NCBI GenBank assembly: GCA_001800515.1
Contig: MGVN01000093.1
Span: forward strand, 1-10,092
Source of the DNA: Elusimicrobia bacterium RIFOXYB2_FULL_49_7
GTDB lineage: Bacteria; Fibrobacterota; OXYB2-FULL-49-7
Length of the DNA: 10,092 bases
Direction: 5' to 3'
The notes beneath the pieces were generated by a model, which saw nothing but the letters and a program-made list of their open reading frames with translations, was not told the origin of the DNA and did not search any database. The position numbers were made by a program, and so were the translations under genes. This document shows, piece by piece, positions 1 to 5,823 of the stretch (positions within the stretch are counted from its first letter, which is position 1; each line of letters begins with the position of its first letter).

Positions 1-127
<127 letters not shown>

Positions 128-134
128 TCAATAC

Positions 135-208
135 AGCCCAAGACGGGGCTCGAACCCGTGAACCTCGTCCTTACCAAGGACGTGCTCTACCAACTGAGCT
201 ACTTGGGC
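135..208 (-). tRNA. tRNA-Thr (anticodon GGU)
   Basis: The minus strand folds as a complete cloverleaf. The acceptor stem GCCCAAG pairs with CTTGGGC. The D arm is GCTC/GAGC, the anticodon stem CGTCC/GGACG encloses loop TTGGTAA with anticodon GGT, and the T arm is ACGGG TTCGAGC CCCGT. The variable region seems to have six bases, giving 74 nt including discriminator U. No CCA is encoded. It is the last tRNA before tuf, 49 bases upstream of its ATG, and must be cut from the common transcript. Confidence 0.96.
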
Positions 209-210
209 AA

Positions 211-282
211 AGCGGGTGATGAGATTCGAACTCACAACAACCACCTTGGAAGGGTGGGGCTCTACCATTGAGCTACACCCGC
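211..282 (-). tRNA. tRNA-Gly (anticodon UCC)
   Basis: Minus-strand cloverleaf of 72 nt. The acceptor stem is GCGGGTG/CACCCGC, the D arm GCTC/GAGC, and the anticodon stem CCACC/GGTGG around loop CTTCCAA gives anticodon TCC. The T arm is GTGAG TTCGAAT CTCAT. The discriminator is U and CCA is not encoded. Only two bases separate it from the following tRNA-Thr, so both are released from one precursor. Confidence 0.96.
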
Positions 283-289
283 AAATATT

Positions 290-373
290 TGGACAGAGGT
301 GGATTCGAACCACCGCAGACGTAAAGCCAACGGATTTACAGTCCGTCCCCTTTAGCCACTCGGGCATCTGTCC
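290..373 (-). tRNA. tRNA-Tyr (anticodon GUA)
   Basis: Minus-strand class II tRNA of 84 nt with the long variable arm expected of bacterial tRNA-Tyr. The acceptor stem GGACAGA pairs with TCTGTCC, the anticodon loop CTGTAAA carries GTA, and the T arm GGTGG TTCGAAT CCACC is intact. The discriminator is A, as bacterial tyrosyl-tRNA synthetase requires. CCA is not encoded. Confidence 0.96.
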
Positions 374-396
374 AGTATATTTCAAACAGCGTTTTG

Positions 397-469
397 AGCC
401 TGCGAACGGATTTGAACCGCCGACCGGCTGATTACAAATCAGCTGCTCTACCAACTGAGCTACGCAGGC
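397..469 (-). tRNA. tRNA-Thr (anticodon UGU)
   Basis: Minus-strand cloverleaf of 73 nt. The acceptor stem is GCCTGCG/CGCAGGC, the D arm GCTC/GAGC, the anticodon stem GCTGA/TCAGC encloses loop TTTGTAA with anticodon TGT, and the T arm is GGCGG TTCAAAT CCGTT. It is the first gene of the tRNA-tuf operon. Together with the GGU isoacceptor downstream it reads most threonine codons. No encoded CCA. Confidence 0.96.
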
Positions 470-514
470 AAAATAATCCCCTGAACGGTTTTTAAGCAAA
501 CAAGGGAAGCGTAG

Positions 515-544
515 AAGATAGATAGTTCTTAAAGAAAATGTCAA
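515..544 (-). promoter_or_regulatory. Sigma70-like promoter of the tRNA-tuf operon
   Basis: On the minus strand a perfect -35 box TTGACA (complement of 539-544) is followed after 18 bases by TATCTT (complement of 515-520), a fair -10 box. The sequence upstream of the -35 box is A/T-rich and could act as an UP element, as is usual for stable-RNA promoters. Transcription would begin near 508, about 40 bases before tRNA-Thr(UGU). The -35 assignment is strong; the exact -10 box is less certain. Confidence 0.65.
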
Positions 545-620
545 CACTTTTTTATAAAATTGCTGTTGAAAGGGGATTACCCGAAAGGCACGAAATTCGC
601 TGCTTCTTCTAAAACAAATG

Positions 621-657
621 GGCAAGTGTCAAAACGCGAAAAGCTTGACCATTTGCC
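621..657. repeat. Interrupted inverted repeat between divergent promoters
   Basis: GGCAA (621-625) pairs with TTGCC (653-657), and GTCAA (628-632) pairs with TTGAC (645-649), around a 12-base centre with a small internal loop. An alternative pairing uses AAATGG (616-621) and CCATTT (649-654). No T-run follows, so it is not a standard intrinsic terminator. It could be a protein-binding site between the two divergent promoters. Function is inference only. Confidence 0.4.
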
Positions 658-708
658 ACACATTACGCACCCTTTATCGGCAACCCGGCCCTTTAGCCGC
701 AAAATCTC

Positions 709-746
709 TTGACAGCCTTAAAATAATTGTATTATTTATGTATAAT
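709..746 (+). promoter_or_regulatory. Promoter region of the coiled-coil/Topo VI cassette
   Basis: A perfect TTGACA lies at 709-714 and a perfect TATAAT at 741-746, but they are 26 bases apart, too far to be one promoter. Either TTGACA works with a weaker -10 box (TTATTT at 732-737, 17-base spacer), or TATAAT works with TTAAAA (718-723, 17-base spacer). With the second choice transcription begins around 752-754. That leaves a short leader, and translation from 775 is more plausible than from the upstream in-frame ATG at 763. Confidence 0.6.
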
Positions 747-774
747 ATAAAAACCGTAAAAAATGGGGTGTCTT

Positions 775-1956
775 ATGGAAAACATGGAGAAAACCTGGGA
801 TACAGGAACTTTTACCGTAGCCTCAACCGGCAATAAGAATAGGATTTACAACGCTTTAATCAAGTCGGATGCCGTCAAAGACAAGGACAATCTTTTTGAA
901 GTTTCCGAAAGAATGGTTGAGCGAGAGAAGGATAATTCAAAAAAAGCACTGGAAGAACTCTGGTTACTGAAGAAAACGAGTCGAGACAAGGAACTGAGAA
1001 CTATTGATATGCTCATTGAGTACTATCAGCGAAAAGTCGATTCCGTTCGACAGAAAGAGGAACGACTTAAAAATATCGGTGGTGAATCTATTAAACTCAT
1101 CGAAGAAAAAAAGAAATTGCAGCAGGAACTCCTTTCCATTTCACAAGAACTGGACTCTTGCGTCCAGGAAATCAGCTTTCTGAAAGCCAAGCAGGAAAAA
1201 CTCAAAGCCAAAGAAGAGGAGATCCGGGAAAAAAACGAGGATATTCTGGCAAAACTCTCGGGCAACGAAAATGAAGTAATGGAAAGTCTTTCTGACATCA
1301 TCCTGACAAGAGAGGAAACAGAAGAACAAGGCAGCCATCTCTCGCGTTCCACTTCCGCGATGGAACAGGCACAAGCCATCTCATCCATTGCAACACCGGA
1401 AACTCCTATTGCCGAACCAGACAACGCCCTCCCATCCGAACCGGACACCGCCGTTAAATCCGACGGGAACCTGGAAGCAATTTACAAAACCTATAAGCCC
1501 GTAGAGCGTTCCCGTTTTCCAAAGTCAATCGTTAAAACAGACCGGGGACGAATTCTGGGAGAATACTACTATGACCCCAAGGTCTATAAAAACTCCAGAA
1601 TCTACCTTTTTAACGGCCGTTACTTCATTGACCAGGTAAAGAAGGGATTAGATCTCTTCCGCGCAGACACCTTGAACGAAGCCATTTTAAACGATGTTCT
1701 GCTCATGGCCAATGATATTCAAAACCGTATTAAAACTCGAAACAATATCCTCCTCGAGATTTCCACCAATGAAATACTGAACCCGACCTCCTTGGATGAA
1801 TTGGTTGAAAATCTTCGTACTAAAAACCTGGATGCCATTGAAGAACTGTGCAAACGGTTCAACAAGAAGGTGGAAGTCATGGGTGCAAACTACGAAGCCA
1901 TGCTGGCCGAACAATTGAACAACATCGCCGCTAAACACACCGACAATGTCTCCTAA
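775..1956 (+). CDS. Unrecognised coiled-coil protein, first gene of the Topo VI cassette
   Basis: I do not recognise this family. The 393-residue protein is soluble, with no signal peptide or membrane segment. Residues 1-44 are polar. Residues about 45-165 are rich in Lys, Glu, Leu and Gln with heptad-like spacing, a long coiled coil. Residues about 185-230 form a Ser/Ala/Pro/Glu-rich flexible linker (TPETPIAEPDNALPSEPD). Residues about 232-393 look globular, with a basic aromatic stretch (GEYYYDPKVYKNSRIYLFNG) followed by helices. The start at 775 is preferred because GGGGTG (766-771) could act as a weak ribosome binding site. An in-frame ATG at 763 would add four residues, and ATG 784 is also possible. 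The stop codon overlaps the start of top6B by 11 bases, so translation is probably coupled. That suggests a dedicated partner of topoisomerase VI, for example a DNA-bridging or structural subunit. This role is inference from position and shape only. Confidence 0.85.
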   Translation: MENMEKTWDTGTFTVASTGNKNRIYNALIKSDAVKDKDNLFEVSERMVEREKDNSKKALEELWLLKKTSRDKELRTIDMLIEYYQRKVDSVRQKEERLKNIGGESIKLIEEKKKLQQELLSISQELDSCVQEISFLKAKQEKLKAKEEEIREKNEDILAKLSGNENEVMESLSDIILTREETEEQGSHLSRSTSAMEQAQAISSIATPETPIAEPDNALPSEPDTAVKSDGNLEAIYKTYKPVERSRFPKSIVKTDRGRILGEYYYDPKVYKNSRIYLFNGRYFIDQVKKGLDLFRADTLNEAILNDVLLMANDIQNRIKTRNNILLEISTNEILNPTSLDELVENLRTKNLDAIEELCKRFNKKVEVMGANYEAMLAEQLNNIAAKHTDNVS

Positions 1957-3523
1957 GAAAAAAGCCGGCTTCAACGACGCACATGCCCAGGCGGAAAAAC
2001 AACGTTCTATTTCCGTATCCGAATTCTTTTCAAAAAATCGTCATCTTCTGGGTTTCGACAATCCCAGACGCGCCTTATTAACCGCCGTCAAAGAAGCAGT
2101 TGACAATTCCCTGGATGCCTGCGAAGATGCGGGTATTCTCCCTGAAATTCGAGTGGGGCTTAAAGATTCTGGCAACGGCCGTTTTATCATTAATGTAGAG
2201 GATAACGGTCCGGGAATCGTTAAAACCCAAATTCCGAACATTTTCGGCAGGTTGCTCTACGGCTCCAAGTTTCACTCCATGAAGATGTCCCGAGGACAGC
2301 AAGGCATCGGTATTTCAGCAGCCGGCATGTATGGCCAACTCACCACCGGCAAACCCATTAAAATCACCTCTAAAATCGGCAAGGGAAAACCCGCTCATCA
2401 TTACCATCTCCATTTGAATACCACGCAAAACAAACCGGAAGTACTCAAAGACGCGGAGATCGAATGGACAAAGGATCATGGTACTCAAGTGGAACTGGAA
2501 CTGGAGGGTGCGTATCTGAAAGGTCGGCAGTCAGTCGATGAGTATCTACGACAAACCGCCATCGCCAACCCTCATGTCACCCTTCATTACCAATCCCCAC
2601 TGCAGGATGATGCGCCGGTCGTATTCAAACGAGTCTCCGACAAACTGCCGGACCCGCCTAAAGAAATAAAACCCCATCCCTATGGTGTAGAGCTGGGTAT
2701 GCTGATGAAAATGCTGAAAACCACCAGTGCCCGTTCGTTAAAAGGTTTTCTCCAATCCGATTTCTCCAGGGTGTCACCGAAAGTGGCTGAAGAAATATGC
2801 AAGGCCGCCAACCTGAACCCCAATGCCAAACCCACCTCGATAGCAAACAATGAAGCGGACACCCTATATCGCTCGATTCAAAAAGTGAAAATCATGAACC
2901 CACCAACGGATTGCATTACCCCGATTGGTGAAGAACTCATTATCAGCGGATTAAAGAAAGAGATGGAAGCGGATATTTTTGTGGCCACCACCCGTCCTCC
3001 GGCCGTCTATCGAGGCAATCCTTTTATCATTGAAGCGGGTATTGCGTTTGGCGGGAAACTGCCGGGCGACCAACTGGCCCAAATCTTCCGTGTTGCCAAC
3101 CGAGTTCCGCTTCAATACCAGCAATCCGCCTGTGCCATCTTTAAGGCGGTCCAAAATCTGGACTGGAAAAATTACGGGCTTGATCAAGCACGGGGAGCAC
3201 TTCCCACGGGTCCCCTGGTTATTCTGGTCCACATGGCCTCGGTCTGGGTTCCCTTTACCTCTGAAAGCAAGGAGGCCATCGCCTCCTATGACGAAATCGC
3301 CAAGGAAATCCGCTTGGCACTCCAGGAATGCGGCAGGAAAATCGGAGAGCATATCAATCGCCAACGCCGCTATGCAGATGCCCTGAAAAAGAAGAATTAT
3401 ATCCAGATGTATATCCCTCAGATCGGCATCGCACTGAAGGAGATTCTGGATCTGTCGGACAAGGAAACGGATAAAACCGTCAAAAACCTGATAGAGGTGC
3501 TGGAAAAGAGCAGGAAATTATGA
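1946..3523 (+). CDS. top6B: DNA topoisomerase VI subunit B (GHKL ATPase subunit)
   Basis: This is the ATPase subunit of the type IIB topoisomerase, which with subunit A forms an A2B2 enzyme that passes one DNA duplex through another and relaxes or decatenates DNA. Visible in 525 residues: the Bergerat N-box KEAVDNSLDA (E50, N54), the DxGxG motif VEDNGPGI (D86-G90), the ATP lid GRLLYGSKFHSMKMSRGQQG with GIGISAAG after it, an H2TH-type region around 245-310, and a transducer domain from about 330. The switch lysine that contacts the ATP phosphate is K408 in LDWKNYGL. Length matches archaeal subunit B (about 530). No strong ribosome binding site precedes the ATG, which lies inside the end of the coiled-coil gene, so translation is probably coupled. 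It overlaps top6A by ATGA. All key residues are present, so it should be active. Topo VI is uncommon in bacteria, so transfer from archaea at some time is likely. Confidence 0.95.
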   Translation: MSPKKKAGFNDAHAQAEKQRSISVSEFFSKNRHLLGFDNPRRALLTAVKEAVDNSLDACEDAGILPEIRVGLKDSGNGRFIINVEDNGPGIVKTQIPNIFGRLLYGSKFHSMKMSRGQQGIGISAAGMYGQLTTGKPIKITSKIGKGKPAHHYHLHLNTTQNKPEVLKDAEIEWTKDHGTQVELELEGAYLKGRQSVDEYLRQTAIANPHVTLHYQSPLQDDAPVVFKRVSDKLPDPPKEIKPHPYGVELGMLMKMLKTTSARSLKGFLQSDFSRVSPKVAEEICKAANLNPNAKPTSIANNEADTLYRSIQKVKIMNPPTDCITPIGEELIISGLKKEMEADIFVATTRPPAVYRGNPFIIEAGIAFGGKLPGDQLAQIFRVANRVPLQYQQSACAIFKAVQNLDWKNYGLDQARGALPTGPLVILVHMASVWVPFTSESKEAIASYDEIAKEIRLALQECGRKIGEHINRQRRYADALKKKNYIQMYIPQIGIALKEILDLSDKETDKTVKNLIEVLEKSRKL

Positions 3524-4698
3524 GCCCCAAGAAAAAAGGTATCTTGAATCTGGAAAAGGCTCGCGAACGAGAAAAGGCCAAGATCGGCAAACCCATCACC
3601 GTTGAAGATAAAAAGGTCGTCCGCTTGGTCAAAAGCGCCGCGGAAAACATTCAGACGAAAATCTTAAAAAAACACGCTCCCTCAATGAAATTCCCTTTGC
3701 GAGCGCTGAGTAATGTGCATTATGACAACAAAGAGGGTTATTTCAAGATAGGAAACCAGAATAAATCGCGAACCCTTTCCGTTAACACGGTCAAGCCATT
3801 TGCTCAGACACTTCGGATGATGTCCTTATCTAAAAACCTGGTCCAGACCAATGACTTTGCCACTAAAAGAGATGCTTATTATCAGTCCAAAAACTGGGGG
3901 GACGCCCGCTTTGATGAGCAGTCCGAATCAGATGCCATCATGGACGACATTGAAGCCCTCTTTTCCGTTGATGGAATTACCCGGGAACAATTGAAATTCA
4001 TTCCGGAAGAGCATGGCGGAGCAGTGGCGGGTCAGTTGATTGTCTATGACAAGGATATTGAGACCGGCAAAGTTGAAAAAATCGACTGTACGAAATTCGG
4101 TTCCGGTGCCTACTCCATTCCCAGCCTGAACGAACATCTCCGTTTTGAAACCAAAGCCAAATTCATTCTGGCCATTGAAACCGGCGGTATTTTCCAGCGT
4201 CTGCAATCCCATAAATACTGGGCCAAGGCCAATTGCGTCCTCATCTCCATGGGTGGGGTGCCCACCCGCGCCACCCGCCGCTTTGTGCGCCGCCTCTCCG
4301 AGCAATGTAAAATTCCGGTCTATGCTTTTGTGGATTGTGACCCCTACGGCATGTCCAATATCTATCGGACATTGAAGGTCGGCTCAGGCAATGCGGCCCA
4401 TATCAATGAATTCTTCTGTGTTCCAAAAGCCACCTTTTTGGGTGTCACGCCACAGGATATTGAAGACTTCGAACTGCCCACCCATCCGCTCCAGGAAGTG
4501 GATATTAAACGGGCCAAGGATGCATTGAAAAACGACCCCTTTTTCAAGTATTTTAAGAAATGGGCGGAAGCCATGGAAAAACTGGTTCAGATGGGCGTTC
4601 GCGCAGAACAGCAGGCTTTTGCAGCGCATACGCTGAACTATGTAATGGAAGAGTATCTACCCTACAAACTGAAGCATCCTGAGACATTTCTTCCTTGA
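3520..4698 (+). CDS. top6A: DNA topoisomerase VI subunit A (Spo11-like DNA-cleaving subunit)
   Basis: This is the DNA-cleaving subunit, homologous to eukaryotic Spo11, which makes double-strand breaks through 5'-phosphotyrosyl links. Its 392 residues are close to the archaeal length (about 390). The N-terminus (1-50) is basic. The winged-helix/CAP domain (about 55-150) holds the signature TKRDAYYQSKNWG, with Y121 as expected catalytic tyrosine by analogy with the second aromatic of the Spo11 motif. The Toprim domain (about 210-370) has the metal-binding glutamate E220 in LAIETGG and the DxD pair D272/D274 in FVDCDPYG, plus the family motif GGVPTRATRRFVRRL. The start overlaps the top6B stop as ATGA, and AGGA lies just upstream, so the two subunits should be made in coupled amounts. 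Wadjet JetD proteins and mini-A proteins share this fold, but full length and the paired subunit B make a true Topo VI the better call. Confidence 0.95.
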   Translation: MSPKKKGILNLEKAREREKAKIGKPITVEDKKVVRLVKSAAENIQTKILKKHAPSMKFPLRALSNVHYDNKEGYFKIGNQNKSRTLSVNTVKPFAQTLRMMSLSKNLVQTNDFATKRDAYYQSKNWGDARFDEQSESDAIMDDIEALFSVDGITREQLKFIPEEHGGAVAGQLIVYDKDIETGKVEKIDCTKFGSGAYSIPSLNEHLRFETKAKFILAIETGGIFQRLQSHKYWAKANCVLISMGGVPTRATRRFVRRLSEQCKIPVYAFVDCDPYGMSNIYRTLKVGSGNAAHINEFFCVPKATFLGVTPQDIEDFELPTHPLQEVDIKRAKDALKNDPFFKYFKKWAEAMEKLVQMGVRAEQQAFAAHTLNYVMEEYLPYKLKHPETFLP

Positions 4699-4729
4699 TC
4701 AATCCTATCTTATATTCCGGAAAATAAAA

Positions 4730-5707
4730 ATGGCACGTTCAATATTAAAATCACTTATCACCCGACAACCTTCGAAGGCGAAAATAAAAATTCCTGTCGG
4801 CATTGTGGGACTGGGAGGATGGGGCCACTACAATTTAACAGCCATGCTGAAAACGGATCGCTTTTTATTCCTGGGAGGTTTTGATCAATCCGAAGCGGCC
4901 CGGGATCAAGCGCATACAGAGTTCGATCTACCTATTTACCCGTCTTATGAAGCGTTATTAAAACAAAACGAAATTCGATTAATTTGTTTGACACTGCCCA
5001 ATCATTTGCATGTCCCCTTTATCCGGAAAGCAGCAGACTCCGGGAAACATGTTTTTGTTGAAAAACCCTTAGCCTCTTCCCAGCACGAATGTATCGAGAT
5101 TGGTCAATATTGCGCAAACCGAGGCGTTAATCTATATGTGGGACATCAATTTCACTTCGAACCATTTCTTTGCAGGATAAAGGAGGTCATCTCAAGCCAT
5201 CAGTTCGGCCCGGTGATTCATTTCAGGATGATTCGTACGCGTATACCTCGCCATGAAGACTGGAGAGTGCAGTCCACCTATTGCCCGATGGGACCTGCAG
5301 AGCAATTGGGAATCCACCTGTTTGATGCTGTTTGCTATCTGTTCGGCCGATCCTTTGAGATGACGCGACACTTTCATAACATTCCCATTCTGTCTCGCGA
5401 AAAACCGAATTGGGCCCACTATACGCTTTTCTTTTCAAATGGTTTGTCCGGTTCTATTGACACCAGTTATTCCATCAACACCACCCTATTCGTTGAAATC
5501 TTCTTTCAGAACGCGCGTATCCTGTTTGACGGAACCGCTTTGTCTTTGATCCACAATGAAAAAAGATCAAAATTGGCCTATCCGAAAACACCCGCTTCCA
5601 TCAAGCATTTCCATCAATTAGCCGACTTTGTGGATAAGGGAATACCTTCTGAAAATGATTATCTTTACGCATCTGATCTTGTTTACGCATGTTCGGGTAT
5701 TCAATAA
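4730..5707 (+). CDS. Gfo/Idh/MocA-family NAD(P)-dependent oxidoreductase
   Basis: The 325-residue protein has an N-terminal Rossmann fold with the dinucleotide motif VGIVGLGGWG (23-32) and the family signature EKP at 111-113 (HVFVEKPLA), whose lysine is normally catalytic. The C-terminal alpha/beta domain carries the substrate-binding helix motif EQLGIHLFDAVCYLFG, with H196 and D199. Members oxidise or reduce sugars, inositols, nucleotide sugars or biliverdin; the substrate cannot be read from sequence. About 20 residues precede the Rossmann fold and no strong ribosome binding site is seen before the ATG, so a later start cannot be excluded. It starts 31 bases after top6A on the same strand with no visible terminator between them, so read-through is possible. 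A functional link to Topo VI is doubtful; a role in sugar metabolism with the downstream genes is equally possible. The C-terminus (YACSGIQ) ends a little early for the family. Confidence 0.88.
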   Translation: MARSILKSLITRQPSKAKIKIPVGIVGLGGWGHYNLTAMLKTDRFLFLGGFDQSEAARDQAHTEFDLPIYPSYEALLKQNEIRLICLTLPNHLHVPFIRKAADSGKHVFVEKPLASSQHECIEIGQYCANRGVNLYVGHQFHFEPFLCRIKEVISSHQFGPVIHFRMIRTRIPRHEDWRVQSTYCPMGPAEQLGIHLFDAVCYLFGRSFEMTRHFHNIPILSREKPNWAHYTLFFSNGLSGSIDTSYSINTTLFVEIFFQNARILFDGTALSLIHNEKRSKLAYPKTPASIKHFHQLADFVDKGIPSENDYLYASDLVYACSGIQ

Positions 5708-5760
5708 GATATTTCTTTTTTGCACCTCATTTCATTATACATTACAAATCAGACCTCCAT

Positions 5761-5789
5761 TTGACAAACAAGAAAAAAAAGCATATATT
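5761..5789 (+). promoter_or_regulatory. Sigma70-like promoter of the LacI-family regulator gene
   Basis: A perfect -35 box TTGACA (5761-5766), a 17-base A-rich spacer and TATATT (5784-5789, five of six consensus bases) form a near-ideal promoter. Transcription would begin around 5796, inside the palindromic site that follows. It likely drives the regulator, and perhaps the lyase gene downstream, since only 31 bases separate those two. Confidence 0.72.
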
Positions 5790-5792
5790 AAG

Positions 5793-5817
5793 GTAACGAG
5801 CGAAACAATTTCGTAAC
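5793..5817. promoter_or_regulatory. Operator-like palindrome at the transcription start
   Basis: GTAACGA (5793-5799) and TCGTAAC (5811-5817) form an imperfect inverted repeat with one mismatch. Nested in it is a perfect CGAAA-CAA-TTTCG palindrome (5801-5813). The site overlaps the predicted transcription start, where a repressor would block initiation. Autoregulation by the adjacent LacI-family protein is the simplest reading. It lacks the central CG of classical LacI operators, so the binding protein is inferred. Confidence 0.5.
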
Positions 5818-5823
5818 TATTAA

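Larger units (their letters stand above)
470..774. other. Divergent intergenic region between the tRNA-tuf operon and the Topo VI cassette
   Basis: No convincing protein gene lies here. It contains the minus-strand promoter for the tRNA-tuf operon, an interrupted inverted repeat at 621-657, a 9-base inverted repeat at 474-482 and 571-579, and the plus-strand promoter for the coiled-coil/Topo VI cassette. Small reading frames crossing it overlap tRNA genes or the coiled-coil gene and have no ribosome binding site. Confidence 0.7.

Noticed and set aside
216..431. Plus-strand open frame of 71 codons
   Set aside because: Antisense to the tRNA genes, with no ribosome binding site.
128..625. Minus-strand open frame of 165 codons
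   Set aside because: It runs straight through all four tRNA genes; the translation (VAQLVEQ, SSMVEP, MPEWLKG) is the familiar false peptide of tRNA sequences.
618..836. Plus-strand open frame of 72 codons
   Set aside because: It overlaps the promoter and the start of the coiled-coil gene in another frame, with no ribosome binding site or recognisable protein.
2979..3386. Plus-strand open frame of 135 codons inside top6B
   Set aside because: A frame-shifted shadow of the well-supported Topo VI B coding sequence, low in protein-like character.
3520..4698. Wadjet JetD or other defence-type Topo VI A homologue
   Set aside because: Full Topo VI A length and the coupled, intact subunit B favour a genuine topoisomerase VI; no JetA, JetB or JetC genes are present in the window.
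5708..5760. Possible terminator after the oxidoreductase gene (T-rich stretch near 5711-5720)
   Set aside because: No stable hairpin precedes the T-rich stretch.
5628..5816. Plus-strand open frame of 62 codons after the oxidoreductase
   Set aside because: It covers the end of the oxidoreductase, the LacI promoter and the operator-like palindrome; no ribosome binding site.
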